Assembly (NCBI GenBank): GCA_963970005.1
Contig: CAXAMN010006446.1
Coordinates: forward strand, 1,188,793-1,252,792
Direction of reading: 5' to 3'
From: Durusdinium trenchii
Taxonomy: Eukaryota > Sar > Dinophyceae > Suessiales > Symbiodiniaceae
DNA length: 64,000 bases
Part shown: piece after piece, positions 30,900 to 43,391 of the stretch
How the letters are laid out: every line of letters begins with the position of its first letter
How positions within the stretch are numbered: the first letter of the stretch is position 1
Translations under genes and position numbers: made by a program
The notes under the pieces: generated by a model
Database searches by the model: none
What the model saw: only the letters and a program-made list of their open reading frames with translations
Told to the model about the DNA's origin: nothing

Positions 30900-33800
30900 T
30901 ACTATATCATAGTGTATCTGTTCAAGATCCTCCTGTGTCTAGGTTGTGCAAGTGAAGACCGGGTGCTGGGTTTTATACTTGGACGTTTTGCGCCCGATTT
31001 GTTTGGGCTGATTTTGCTTGCTTCGTAGTGAGAATGAGCACCGGTTCTTACAAGAAATCAATGTCGCCCTATATTTGCTTGGGAGCTCAACAGCGTTACG
31101 CAGCAACACCATTCAAGCGCGTAGAGGTCTGCTCACAACAACGCATTCAGGATGCAAATGAACCCAGGATGCAAATGTCATAGTGATCCTATGGATGGAT
31201 GCAAATGTCATGTTTACACTGAAAACCACATCTCTGCAAACAAACCTTGGTGGCTTTGCATGAACTGCTTGAACCCATCAAAGATTACGATTCCAGTGAA
31301 TGTTAACATGTTCCCCAAACCCCGCCTCAAGCAGAGTCCAGCCCTCCACTGGCTTCCAACAGCAGGAGCTCCAGTCGCCGACGGCGGGGGCGCCAGCGGC
31401 AGGTGGCCTCCGGGCATAGACGGCGCGCCAGCCTTCCAGGCTGCGCCTGTACCTCGAGCCCACTTTTAGGGCTCTGGTCGTACCTCCTTATAGAAGGTAC
31501 CACTGGACCCTCCTGGTGCACATCCACCCGAATCCCACCTTCGTTGCACGAAGGTGCGACTGGAGTGGTAGATGGAATGGGTATACCCCCGCTCCAGCAA
31601 ACATGTTCGGAACGTGGTCATTGTTTCGGGGCCATGCCATCCATGTCACCATCCACGGACGTTGGAGGGAGGTGTCCCCCCGTGCTCCTTTTGATACATG
31701 CATGTCAAGGTCTTTCAAAGGGAACGTTTTTTCAAAGGGAGGGTGTACTACGGTGAATTAGAAACACAAGACTGTTTTATACAATTTTCGGGGTGGTTGG
31801 AGAAGGATCCATGAGGTATTGAATCGATAAACAATTGTAATGGATAGGTATGAACAAATCGTGATCCAGTTGGACCACGGACGATGTAACGGCCCACCTT
31901 GGACGATGTGACGGCTGCTTGGCTGGAAAAAACCAGTGAAATGTATGAGATCCCATCGTTCCAAAGATCCATCTGTGTGATTTCTTGGGGTTATCCGCAT
32001 GTGTGGAAGATTGGACTATCAGTATCCACCACAGCAGGTTTTGGTTGCAGGCACCTCCATAGACAAGTCTTTGATTCTAATGATCCACCACACAAATCAA
32101 GCAACTTCTCCCTCACCTCAACATATGTGGAGAACAATCGGGGAACCCCTAACATGGAACCCCAAAACCACTGGTTTGTAAAGGAAAATTGCCAAAGTCC
32201 CACTTGTTCTCCCGCCTTGTCAGGTAAGATAACCTGTGGCAGTTTCAGCTGCGTTCGCCAACCCACCTGAGGAGTGCAGTTGGAGTGCGCATGTCGCGCT
32301 CGCAGCGAGAGGATTGCAAGCTTGCGCGGAAGGGGATTCACATCATCAAAACTCTCCATCGACCCGGACCGCCTGATCCCAGGCGCAGCGGAGCTCGCCC
32401 TCCGACACGAAGACGTCGCCGGGCGCGGCGCTTTGGGGCGCGGCGGACATGGCTGGTGTCAAGGTGGAGGGGAAGTCCACACCTCAGCGGGGTTTGAAGA
32501 AGAAGTGGGGGTTGGGGGTTTGGGGGTTGAGGGAGGTGGTCATTGGGCATCCAAAGGATGTACACCAGTTGTGGTGGGTTCCTCTAAGACTGGAGTGGTG
32601 ACTGAAGGGATGTGAAGATCAGCGGAAGGTATGGCAAAGTGGCAGCTCCCATGGGGACTGAAATGTGGCCGCACGAAGGTTTGGTGTGTGGTCTGGTCAC
32701 CAGTTCGAGTCAACAAAATCAACAATCAAAGTTGTTGAACCCGCAAAATTGCTGATTCCCTTTATATACCTTTTTTGTGAGCCCATTGGCACTCCAATTT
32801 GGAGCCCAACCCAAGTCGTCACATGGCTGCCATGGCTCCAGTTCGGCGTCTACCAACCACCGTCCGTTCGCCCGTTTTTGCTCCCGTGTCCGGGACGTAG
32901 ACGTAGACGAACGTGACACCGAGTGGCAAACAGAGCTGCATCCCTGAAAGGAAGAGACGTGAAGCTTCGGCTCGTTCCAATCGATGGCATAGATCCTGCC
33001 GATCGGTTCGGATAATTGAGGCGACACCATCCATGTCAACTGCCAACTACAGGGAATTCTTGGAGGAGACCCTCCATCAAGACCAACAACACATGGTTTC
33101 GTGGACCATCTCCTGTTTGGTATTCGGAACATGGTCGACCTTCTCTTGGGGCCATGCCATCCACTTCCACCATGAGGACCTGGGAGGGAGGAGATTTCTT
33201 TCAAGATACACACAGGAAGAGACCCACATGGAACCGGGCATGGACCAGACTGGAAGACGATGTTCCTCTACAACCCGATGTGGTTCTCAGGTTCTATCTG
33301 CTTCCCCAGAGACCTCCGTTTTGGAGTTGTGGGGTGTTCTTGAGCACCGGTGTTCTCGCTGTACTCTTCCATAGTGAACGGCCTATCAACAGTTGGATAT
33401 TGAATTCTTTGTACTAGTCCGAATCTAAAAAACAATCATTGGATCCCGCAACAGTGGAATATTAAAATAACCCTTCCCTGTATATACTCCACTTCGAATG
33501 ATTTTTCGGAGTCTTCTTCTTCTGAACTCATTCAGAACTGAGGTCCTTGCCCAAAACCCTTCTGAACTCGAGGGGGTCCCTCCCCCAGTCCGCCGACAGC
33601 ACCGTCCACAGTCCCGAGGCGGAGGTTCTGCTGGTGTCGGGCGAGAACGTGGAACGAGAAGCCCTGCCTTGGGAGAGGTGTTTTTTTGTGACTAGGTCTA
33701 GGCCTAGGTGACTAGTTTTTTCCTTGTGTAGTTTGCTTGATCTGTCTTGATCAGAAGTGTTTTTCTCTTTCTTTATCGATTTAGATCAGACTATTATATA

Positions 33801-34460
33801 GTATGCTGCGCTTCTAAGTTGTGACTTCTTCACGTCCACCTCACTGGTAGGAAGAAACTGCCACGCGAGCCAACACCGATCGAAGGGAAGGTGCTGGGGT
33901 TGACAAGTTCGGTGGCTTCTTGGGAACGACTCGCTCACTGGTTTGGGTGGCAGGTGGCGACTGGGGAGACCTCCAAACAGGTGCCCGTTTGGGACTGGAT
34001 TGTTTCCACATGATCTCGATATATAAACGTCCCAAACGGCTTTAAGGGTCACCAAGTCAACAAAAATTTGCCATGGCTGGGAATGGGCCCACTGCGCAGT
34101 TCCCAACATGGCCTCTCGGGCACAAACACCAACAGTTCCACTGCTGATGTGCAAGAAGACCCCGACTTTTTGAACGCCCAAGTTTGCACTGTGACAATGT
34201 TTGTTGAATTTATATATGGCTTTGACACGTTTTTTTCCCCCATTGCGCTTGGCCAACTGGACTGGACCGGCAAGCAAGTTGGCAACCAAAACAAAGACAA
34301 CAACAACAACAAGAACAAGGTATAAACAAAAACTGCAGCCCCGTTACGACATATTTTTCCTTTGTCTTTACAAGGGGGTGGAAACAACATCTACAGCTCC
34401 TTTGACCCCCCCGAACACAACCAGCCAACGAGTACTTTTACCAGCATTGATAGTGTTTGT
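30900..34460. other. Stretch without a supported gene
   Basis: Only fragments of foldback elements are seen, such as a GGTACCACTGGACCCTCCTG arm near 31495, an arm CTAACATGGAACCCCAAAAC near 32150 and recurring GGCCATGCCATCCA segments. No credible exon was found on either strand. Confidence 0.5.
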
Positions 34461-34478
34461 ACCAATGCTAGTACTAAG

Positions 34479-34512
34479 TAGTAGTAGTAGTAGTAGTAGT
34501 AGCAGGAGTAGG

Positions 34513-34549
<37 letters not shown>

Positions 34550-34550
34550 A
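34479..34550. repeat. AGT trinucleotide microsatellite
   Basis: A run of AGT units with AGG and GGT variants, similar to the arrays at 24-25 kb. Confidence 0.9.
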
Positions 34551-34599
34551 TCGGTCAGCTAAACTTCTGAAAACTTCTACTTAGTACCTGTACCACATC

Positions 34600-34740
34600 C
34601 TAGAAACAAAAACTGCAGTCCCGTTGTTGTTTTTTGGAGCCTCCCCCTCAAAAGGTGTTGTTGTCCCTACCCCCTCCTAGAAACAAAGACTGCAGCCGCG
34701 TTGTTGTTTTTCGGACCCCCTCCAGAACAACACCTCAAAA
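34600..34740. repeat. Tandem duplication of about 75 bases
   Basis: TAGAAACAAAnACTGCAGnC followed by CGTTGTTGTTTTT occurs at about 34602 and 34677. A third partial copy of AAACAAAAACTGCAGCCCCG lies at about 34325. Confidence 0.7.
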
Positions 34741-36207
34741 ACACTAAAACCCAGACTTCAGTGAAACAAGTCCAACAAGTCCACCTACTGACGAAACCAA
34801 CATCCGCTCAAACCTTCAGCCGTATCCCTAACCTTTTCCCCTTGAAGTTCCAAAGTTACAACGTGTGACAATTAAGCGAATTATGTTGGGCGGCTGTTTT
34901 GGTTTCTACCAACAGCAACAACAACAACGATGGGGATCACTTGCGCACCACGAGGCTCTAAACTGCTGAAAGAGTTGCCCAAATGAATCAGGCACCAGAG
35001 GTCAGAGTCCACAGCCATGATCACTTGCTCACCACGGATCTCCATATTTCTCTTTGACACGCCAGTGGCAGGTGAGGGGGGTGGGGGGGCTAATGGAATC
35101 ATTTGTGGATGGCTACAAAACCATAGCTTACATCTCTGCCCAACCGAGACTTTTCCGAGCATGCCTAGCCTACACGCACTTGTCTGTGATCTTAGGATTG
35201 CCATGGGGGTGGGGGGTGAAAGAGTGACTAGTACGTACGCCGCAGTGACGTATGCAGCGAGTGTCTTTTATCTATGGAGCGATCCCTTGAGCCTTGAGGA
35301 AGGCAATAACGTCAGTGTACCCAGTGATAAGGAATTGGCACTGTACAAGACCCGCATTCGTTTCAGCAGGCGCAAATCATAAGTTCACTTCCATCGCAGA
35401 GCGCTTAGACGCTTTTTCCTTTCAAGGCGAACTCTCAAGTCCAGAAGTATCAAGGTGCCATATAAATACCTACAAGTCTCATGTGTAATCACAAGTGTTG
35501 AGAAGTCTCATAGCTTGAAAGTACAGAAGGGGAGCTATGCCTTACTTACCCTTATGTCGAGAACAGAACAGTTGACACGCGGCTGACTGTACATTCCGCT
35601 GGTGAAGATACCATGTATCGGCGCTCAGTTGGTCTGCGCAGCAGGACCATACGATGCTTGAACTCAAAGCTCAGCGGCCTACGCACAAGGACCTAAAGCC
35701 GGATAAGCGACCACGCATCACAAGAACTCGAAAGATACAAAGTCCGCGCTTACTGTATCGAATTAAAATACCCTGCAACATGGAAGAAGCAGCAGGCTCG
35801 AGTAAAGGTCTTCACGGTAGTGGTCTTGGCCGCAAAACAAAACTATTCAGGTCCAAGAATGGGCGCGCATCAAAAGGACTCTTCTTCCAAAAGCAAAAGC
35901 ACGCAAACCCACGAGGCTCAGAAAGAGATACCGGGAAGTGACTGCACACGAACGAATCAATGCACTACACCCGCAGTGGATCTTCATAATCGTCTTCCCT
36001 GATGGAAAGTTCATTAGAGGAACATCCAACACTAGCAGCTCTGCAAATGAAATGAGTCTTCAAATTTCTGAAAAGAAGTACGCTGTACAGAAGATTCAAA
36101 TCACCAGCTCTACACGGCAATGAGTCTTCATAATCATCTTCTCTGAAAGGAAGTTATCACATCAAGCACTCACGTTCTGATCCGGCACGCTCTTCTTGGC
36201 AACCCGA

Positions 36208-36985
36208 TCAACCACCTCCTTCAGAAAATCCTCTCTCAGGGCCATAGACCGTGATATCTGCAATGCCCAGCAGGTGAGCAGCTTCTCGAGGGTGCAAGTA
36301 GCGCTGTCGGCCCATACCGTCGGTGACATAGTAACCCCGTAAGCCCTTATCCTCCAAAGAGCGTTGGCTGAAAGCCGAACTGCGACAACCACAAGGGCAA
36401 GCTTGGAGGGCAACTGAGTAAGAATGCAAGAGCGTGTTGGCGATGTCTTGGGGGGCGTAGTTGTCTTGGATCAGAGCCATAATCTTTGTTTGCATAAGCA
36501 TCCAGTTCATCTTGACGAAGTGAGAGCTGGAGATGCTCATGAGCTTCAAGACATTGCCAATGGGACATCACATCACGAATGCACCGATAGGGTGAGTGCA
36601 TGGGCCAGGGCTTCAAATCATCAAGACCCCATGTATCAGGCACCAGCAATGCCCACCATCTGCGTCTCCTCATGGGCCATTGGTCTTTGGGAGATCTTCT
36701 TGCCAACCACACACTCCATCAACAAGCCATGCGAGTCTTTCTCCACAGCAGGCTTCTTGAAAGTTCTCGCAGGCTGCCGGGCGGCTTTGACCATTGCCCT
36801 TGCTCACCCTGAGGTGCTCAAATTGTTCCTTGAAGCTCCAATGCTTTGGTACAAGAATATCTAACATTGTAGAATAGCTCTTGTTTCTTTTGTCGAAGCA
36901 GCCGATACCTGCTGGTTGCGTGAAAGCCACGAAGTCAAAACCCTGCTTTGCCTGAACCAGTGTCGACTCAGTGATAACAAAAAAC
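36208..36985 (-). pseudogene. C5-cytosine methyltransferase-like fragment of retrotransposon type
   Basis: Three blocks match the methyltransferase-like domain known from dinoflagellate retroelements. FDFVAFTQPAG with a following DKRNKS (about 36880-36935) is at the place of the motif IV PCQ loop. DQWPMRRRRWWALLVP (about 36635-36680) corresponds to the QxRxR motif VIII. CPCGCRSSAFSQRS and RYLHPREAAHLLGI (36262-36303) correspond to the C-terminal target and motif IX region. The catalytic PCQ Cys is not present (FTQ instead). A one-base shift in a run of six G (36450-36455, plus strand) separates two frames. Joins upstream of 36712 are unclear. Cytosine methyltransferases captured by retrotransposons have been published for Symbiodinium; assignment to them is from memory. 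The fragment is not functional. Confidence 0.6.
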
Positions 36986-37106
36986 CTGTGTCTCCATCTA
37001 CCCAAGACCCCTCCCGAATCGCTTGCGCACCGCAAAATTGGATCGCAGGCATACTGGCATACTGCAGTGCACAAGCGATCCAATTCCGCGGTGCACTTTT
37101 GAGCCG

Positions 37107-37148
37107 CCAACCCAACCCAACCCAACCCAACCCAACCCAACCCAACCC

Positions 37149-37181
<33 letters not shown>

Positions 37182-37182
37182 T
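37107..37182. repeat. CCCAA pentanucleotide then AAC trinucleotide repeat
   Basis: About eight CCCAA units followed directly by about eleven CAA units. It lies just upstream (minus-strand sense) of the methyltransferase-like fragment. The unit is not the usual TTTAGGG telomere repeat. Confidence 0.9.
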
Positions 37183-37691
37183 GACCTGGTTTTGTAGTGT
37201 AAAATCCTTACTAAAACAATACTTCGGGATTCAGCCTATTAATGGTGGGCCAGGGCCAGGAAGCCTAGGGAGAGCTTAAGCGAACGCGTCAGGAGTCTCT
37301 CTCTCCCACCCTCCAATTCGGACTTCGGTCGGTTCAGGCCCCCGCAGGTGTTCCGTGGGTGTTCCGCGGTCGTGCCCGGGCCTGATGACCTCTTCGAAGA
37401 ACTCGTTCGTGGTCTGCAGCCTGACGTGCTGAGGCATTCGTCTCGTGGGGGCGCTCCGACGCTGATACTGGGACGTTGGAAGCATGTCCCGATCCTGGGA
37501 GAACTTCACCAGGCTAGCCGCCTTGGCCTTGCAAACCAGGCTCGTAGTGTGCTTGGTGCGTTTTGGGAGGCAACCTTTTGCACCAAACTGAAGCTGACCC
37601 GAAGTTGAACCGGTCAACCACTCGGTGAACCATTTCGGGATTTGAAGGTCTTCTGGATTCGGAAGAGGCTCCTGGCATTTACACTCCCTGC

Positions 37692-37778
37692 AACTAACAT
37701 GGGTACGTGGATGGCATGGCCCCGTAAGTAAGGCCATTTTCCTCCAAAAACCGGGAGCTTTCCACTTCCATGTTAGTT
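37692..37778. mobile_element. Foldback element, CTAACATGG family (copy 1)
   Basis: Inverted arms AACTAACATGG (37692-37702) and CCATGTTAGTT (37768-37778) enclose about 65 bases that include TTTCCACTTCCATG. The same terminal sequence recurs as inverted pairs at 45.6 and 55.4 kb, so this is a small MITE-like family. Confidence 0.55.
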
Positions 37779-37999
37779 CCAGAGTCGACCTCTGGAATTT
37801 TTGCACAAGCAGTCGTTGGACGTCCTTTTGTCGCTTCGCTTGGGGTCCTACGTCGCCGCCGATCTCCAGTCACCACTAATGTTCCGTGGCATGAAAACGT
37901 CTGAACAAAATCTTGAGAACCTCCACACAATATATGACACAAAGTAACACTGTAATATTGATACTGTCCACTATAACATGGTGGTGGAAGTGGGACCAC

Positions 38000-39840
38000 G
38001 CCCCCCTGATGTGTTTATGAAACATCTCGGTCTCGGTCTCTTCAGAGGAGATCAGTACCATCTCCATTGAGAATCTGATCTACTTGGTACCTCAAGAAGA
38101 CTTACTGAGCTTCCAACTCTGCATCGTGGTGTGCCATCAAAAGCCTTGCACGGCCATGGTGTGAACATTGACGTCGTTTGCCCGGCCGGTTCAAAGGGAT
38201 GTTAATCGATGTTCATCCTGCTTGAGATGGAAGAAATGTACAAAAACCCTCTGGAATACACCATATATAGGTTAACCTTGGGGTACCAAATGATTTAAGT
38301 CCTTTACACTACCAACATTCAAGAGAATTGAATCTCAATGATTTTGGACATGGATTGGTGGTTTGCAGATTTTGTGCGCAACAGTCTCGCAACTCCTCAC
38401 CATGCAGCCCCCACGTCCAGGTGGCAAACTTTATGGCCGGCGCCAGTGTCAAACGTCGGAGCTTAGCATTCCTATCCAGTAAGGAAAGCACCTACTGCAC
38501 AATGGATTAACCAATTTCTGGGCCTCCAAAAAGCACATCCACTCCCCCAAGAGCATGTCCCATCGACTTGCTGTGGTTTCTTCCACTTGCTCGGTCCAAA
38601 TGAGCTGCTAGGCTGAGCGTGCTCGGTTCACATTACATGAAGCGACGTGATGAGCTCGGACGTGTTCACACCGTCCGCGTGATTCCGAAACAGGTTCCGC
38701 GTCGTTCTTTTTTTTGCCCCGCCAGAACCATGACAAACACAAGATGTTTTGCTGTTTCTCCAGTTTCCTCCAGCGATTTTCTGTTTCTGGCCGTTTCGAT
38801 CTCCTTCCCCCCCAAATGATCTACGCAGCAGCAGCACGTGTTTCACGTGCGCGGATGCAGCACCCAAGCACGCCCGAACGATGAGGTCAAAGGGAACCGA
38901 ACGATGAGGTCAAACGACGTGATGAGTTCAACGCTTTTGCAGTTGACAGTTCTTCCATGTCCGGTTTTGCACAGCGCAGCAGCCGCAGTCACGTTCCTGT
39001 CACTCATGAATCTGCACTGACAACACAGCCACAAGTACGAATTGATATCCAACTGTGGCACGTGCACATACTCAGTTTCAATCACACACAAAAACAATAA
39101 AACATGGAAATTCAACCGCGTCCTGCCAATATTGCGCTAGCAACAATAAACGATTCTATTCTATTCTTCCAACACCTCCCACCATCTCATCACAACGTCC
39201 CCACCACCACGGTCCCATCGCACGCTTCCGCTTGCCTGGTGCGGAAGTGCTTGCGCCGCAAGGCCAAGGACTTCACGAACGACACCTGCGGAGCTGGACG
39301 GACGACTCGGGGTCACCGGGCCACCGGATGGTCTGGCGGGGTCTGGCGTTGATTCGGACGTGTGGGCGCCATCAACCATCATGGTTGTTTACTAAAAGGA
39401 GGAGGGAGCTACACTGACGCAAAAAAACCTAAGTGGGGTCTCCCAAAGAAACACGTCTTAGAGAGCTCTGGTGGAATGTCATTTTCTTCACAAATGTTTG
39501 GGGTTGATGGTTTGACTGTGTGTTGGCTACATGACAACAATCTCCATTTTGAAGATCTGTTGGATGCTGAATTGCTGGTCATGTGATATTGCTTCATCAT
39601 GCTTCACACTCGAACTCTCCATCTTCCAGCGTCGGAAGAAGCATGGCATCGATGTTGCTCGCTTTCGAAAACGCCACCTTCTCTTGGAATGAAACCTTAG
39701 GCTTCAGCCTCTCATGAGAGAAGATATCTTGATCGCATTGAGACTTGATGAGACTGGCATATGACTCCCGATCAAAGCAGTTGGGGAGGTGGTTTTGGGG
39801 GTCAATGGGGCAGAATCATGCAGAATCTATATCCCGATAG
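38000..39840. other. Stretch without a supported gene
   Basis: A short direct repeat CGAACGATGAGGTCAAA occurs twice near 38877-38915. No credible exon is seen. Confidence 0.55.
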
Positions 39841-39944
39841 GGCTCCAGTCGTACCGAACCTCAGCTTCGGTACGACTGGACCCTCCTGGCACCGTAAATA
39901 AAGCCTCCAATCACCCAACCTGGAGGTTCGGCGCGACTGGAGCC
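39841..39944. mobile_element. Foldback element, TACCGAACCT family (copy 1)
   Basis: GGCTCCAGTCGTACCGAACCT (39841-39861) faces AGGTTCGGCGCGACTGGAGCC (39924-39944). The interior contains a second small hairpin and ACTGGACCCTCCTGGCACC, which is shared with other copies at 56.4-56.6 kb and an arm near 31.5 kb. Directly after it, GATATGCCATACATGGAG belongs to another foldback family. Confidence 0.6.
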
Positions 39945-40604
39945 CCAAAAAGGGATATGCCATACATGGAGTCTTTGGGTCATGGATCTTTCGCTGCGTG
40001 TTGAATTCGCAGATCGCGTCCACATGCGTCTGCCGACGCCCGGCGTTGGGTCGACGCCTCCACCAGGCCAACGTTCAGCAGTAGGAGCCCAGGCCTTGGT
40101 CGACGTCGACACGTCGGGGCCTGGACCGATGAAGCACGATGAGATGCGATGAGTAGATGAAGAAAAAACGCGTACAGGTGGCACAAGAGTAGGGACAACC
40201 GGTCGGATGTTCGACCACGTTACGTTTATTTTTTCCAGGTGGTGCCATGGGAGAAGGTGATGTCTTCTCCATTCAGTATGGACGTTCTCCATTTCCCTGC
40301 CTGTGATTCAAGGGTTCTCCATGGCTCTCCATATCTTTTCGAAGGCCCACGTGCTGCCCAAGATCCGTTCGGATCCTCCGATCAGAAGATCTCGTTTTTC
40401 CCCCCGGCTCGTTCGTCCAACATGATTCTGGCGGAGCCCACCCCCGAAAAAAAAAAAAAAACTATATGACCAAACTTATATATACTTGTTTTATACCATT
40501 GCAGTCGGGTTCCATTGGTATTTTGGGCAAGTCCTCACAGTCGTCCCTGATACCTTCAGGAATTCAACTCCTATAGCATCAATTTGCGGAACTAAAATAC
40601 ACAT

Positions 40605-40690
40605 ATACCAGCACCTTCCAACAGGTCTCGTTTGGAGGGTTGTTAGGCCCTAACAGGTTTCAATTGGCGACCTGTTGGAGGTGCTGGTAT
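40605..40690. mobile_element. Foldback element, ACCAGCACC family
   Basis: ATACCAGCACCTTCCAACAG plus GTC (40605-40627) faces GACCTGTTGGAGGTGCTGGT plus AT (40669-40690), 22 bases with one mismatch, around a 40-base centre. A single arm GTTGGAGGGTGCTGGTATAG recurs at about 59396-59415. Confidence 0.6.
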
Positions 40691-41438
40691 ACTAATTCTC
40701 TAATATATATAGAAAGAAAACATATATCACATATCCACTTCTCCGATCGCGCTCCTCCAAAAAGGGCCGCCCGACGTCGACGTCAGCGCGGTGCCGGCGC
40801 GGTCGAGGTCCTCCAGGGCGTGGAGAGGTCGGCGGCCTTCGGACCTCAAAACAAGCGAAGAGCGGAGCAGTGAAAAAACGAGCGAAGCTGGTTGCGGTGG
40901 TTGAACAACGAAAGAGAGGTGAAGAATTTGACAGTTGGGATCCTGTGAGATTATGTTGTTCCATTGTAAAACGTGTTTTGGTTGGGTGGGCAATCTCACT
41001 CGACGTGCATCGAGACGAGCCCCTTGGGGGTGAAATCCCCACTCGACGGTTCATTGAAATGGAGTGTCCTTCGTATAGCGCAAAATCCCTCTTGCCAGGC
41101 TGAAGGGAAATACGGGTCCCACGGGACAAAGGTCCTCTGCCTGACCTGACCCTTTTTTGAAGGCCTAACCTGATCTCCTTGGCGAAATCTTCCGCAGCAT
41201 CACGCTCATTCTGAAAGGGATCTACGATTCAAGAGAGGTTGTGGGACCTGAATTAGGACCCTGTAGTACGTATGGGATGGGCGAAAATGGGCTGTTCAAC
41301 CTTTCTAGGATTGCATTCGCAATACCTAAGCAGAGTCTAGGTCGAACAAGAGCTGGAAGGGCCGCAGGCAGACCTCGCCTGGCCCTTCTCCTCAAAGTGG
41401 GACATTCTCCTCAAGTGTCCGATCATCTATATACCCAT

Positions 41439-41520
41439 ACACTCCATGTATTGAATATGCCTACATTGACCCCCAAACCATCCCAATGTAGGCTAGGCAT
41501 ATATGGCATACATGGAGCGT
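41439..41520. mobile_element. Foldback element, ACTCCATGTA family
   Basis: ACACTCCATGTATTGAATAT with GCCTACATTG (41439-41468) faces CAATGTAGGCTAGGCATATA with TGGCATACATGGAG. Single arms recur at 39955-39975 and at 57127-57160 (CAGACACTCCATGTATGGCA). Confidence 0.6.
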
Positions 41521-43390
41521 CTGGGATATGTCTTAGGTACCATTTTGGGCAAGCCCTTCTTCTAAGCTGATCTGCCTCCAGTCTTTGGGCTGTCTGGAAG
41601 CACCCTTCCCTGTCGGACTGGAAGAGCAAACTTCCCTGCCCTTGCAATGGCTCTTCATAGAATAGCACTTTTTTCAAGACAAACTGAAACATCTAGACAC
41701 TGAGCTCTGGTGCAGCACTACGCAAAAAAGTCCATGGTCATTCCAGGAAATGCCAGGAGCTTTCTGACGAGGAAAACACCCAAAGGTGCCTGCTCACGGG
41801 CCTGACGGGCCGTGGTTGGTCTGGATCATCGGGGCAAACCTATCTCGTCCGCCTTCTGGGTCAACGACGCCGTTGTGAGCTACGCTACCTCACCATCATC
41901 CCAATCTCAAGCAGTTCGCAGAAGCGACCTGATGACATTTTGAGGCTGACTCCCCCACCCACTGTAGGTTCCCCTCCTTGCTCCGGCTGAGTTTGCCTTG
42001 AAAGAACAGCCAACAGAACCCTTGGTTGCTGATATTGAGTTGCAGACACGTCGGCAAGCTCAAAATCTCCTCCTGAGTTTCAATATGGCCCGACGTCGCT
42101 CGCACAGGTCGCAGTTCCTGTCGAAGTCAACCTCACCCTTGATCACGTCGCCTGTATAGAAAAAAACACCACTCTCTTAGCTGGATTTCTCGCGTTCGCC
42201 CCAGTGGATTGGTCACAAATGACCTTTCGGTTTGGACACAGAACGCTCAGTGTGGCGGCACCAATCACAGTCTTGCCGCATCCCAGTGCGAGCAAGCACG
42301 CAAACCGATTCGTTGTTCAACTGAACGGTGGAGCAATACACCGGCTCTTCCATAAGAGTCTCCAATACACCTTAAAGAAAGGGGGCCCTCAATAAAGGAG
42401 TCTGACTTTTCGACAAGACACCTACAATAAAATAAAACACCTTAAATGTTGGAAACTCTAGACTAGACTCCTTAAATTTGCCTTTGAATTTGTGGGGAAA
42501 CCCTTTGAGGATACAGTAAGCATGAGTTGCAGTAGCTTTGTAAGGTTTTGGGCTCGAGAGTGGACCCAGCCTTTCTTGCTCCTGGAGGAGCTTGGCCAGA
42601 AGCATGTGCAAGGGAGACCTTTTTTAAAGTTTAGGAATCTTACGCGTTTCAAGTCAAATGTGGACATATGTTTCCAAAGCTGTTGCTATGTGATCCTTTG
42701 TGCGATGAATAGTTTTTTTTTTTGTAGGATTTGCAGGTTTCATAGGATTCTTTGCACCCTTGTCTGGCTCAAGTTTTGTTTTCCATGTTTCGCCAACTTC
42801 TCTCAGGTCTGAATGGTCATTGAAGACTTCAAACCTTTCTTGGAGGCAGTCTTGGAGGAGCCTGGCACGGGGATCTCTGCATGTAGATCCTTCGCAAGAT
42901 GTGCAGATATAGGATTCTTGTAAGGTCATAGCTCTGTAGGATTAGCATGTCCTTTGTAGGATATCAGCTCATGTGATCCTTTGGAAGGGAAGAATTTGCA
43001 TACCCAAATTGCCAGAATGTGGCTATATCCTGGAGTTCCTGTGGAGGAATTTGACTTCCTGTTGAGGAAGTGGTAAGCTCAATGGGACTCGTAAGCCTTT
43101 CTGTGCCGTTTGCAGGGCTTTCTGCGCTCTGTGCAGGGCTTGCATGGTTGTTTGTTTCCCTTTGCTTAAGGGTTGCAGCAACTGGCTTAAAACTTTTGCC
43201 CTTGGAGGCAATACTGGCTTTGAAGCAGATCCGGTTTGGCTGGCTATAATTAATTTGTGGTGGGGGAAGTCCTCTACCACCGCACATATTAATGCTCAAA
43301 GGCTAGACACCCACCAGCCCAGCACTCATTCTCGGGGTCGAGGGATTTAAACTTAAACAGGGCCATCACCAACGTATAACACATCGCCCT
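41521..43390. other. Stretch without a supported gene
   Basis: Short frames on both strands lack motifs and partners. Nothing further can be supported. Confidence 0.5.
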
Positions 43391-43391
43391 T

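Noticed and set aside
37107-37150. CCCAA repeat as interstitial telomere
   Set aside because: The unit differs from TTTAGGG and runs directly into an AAC microsatellite; simple repeat is sufficient.
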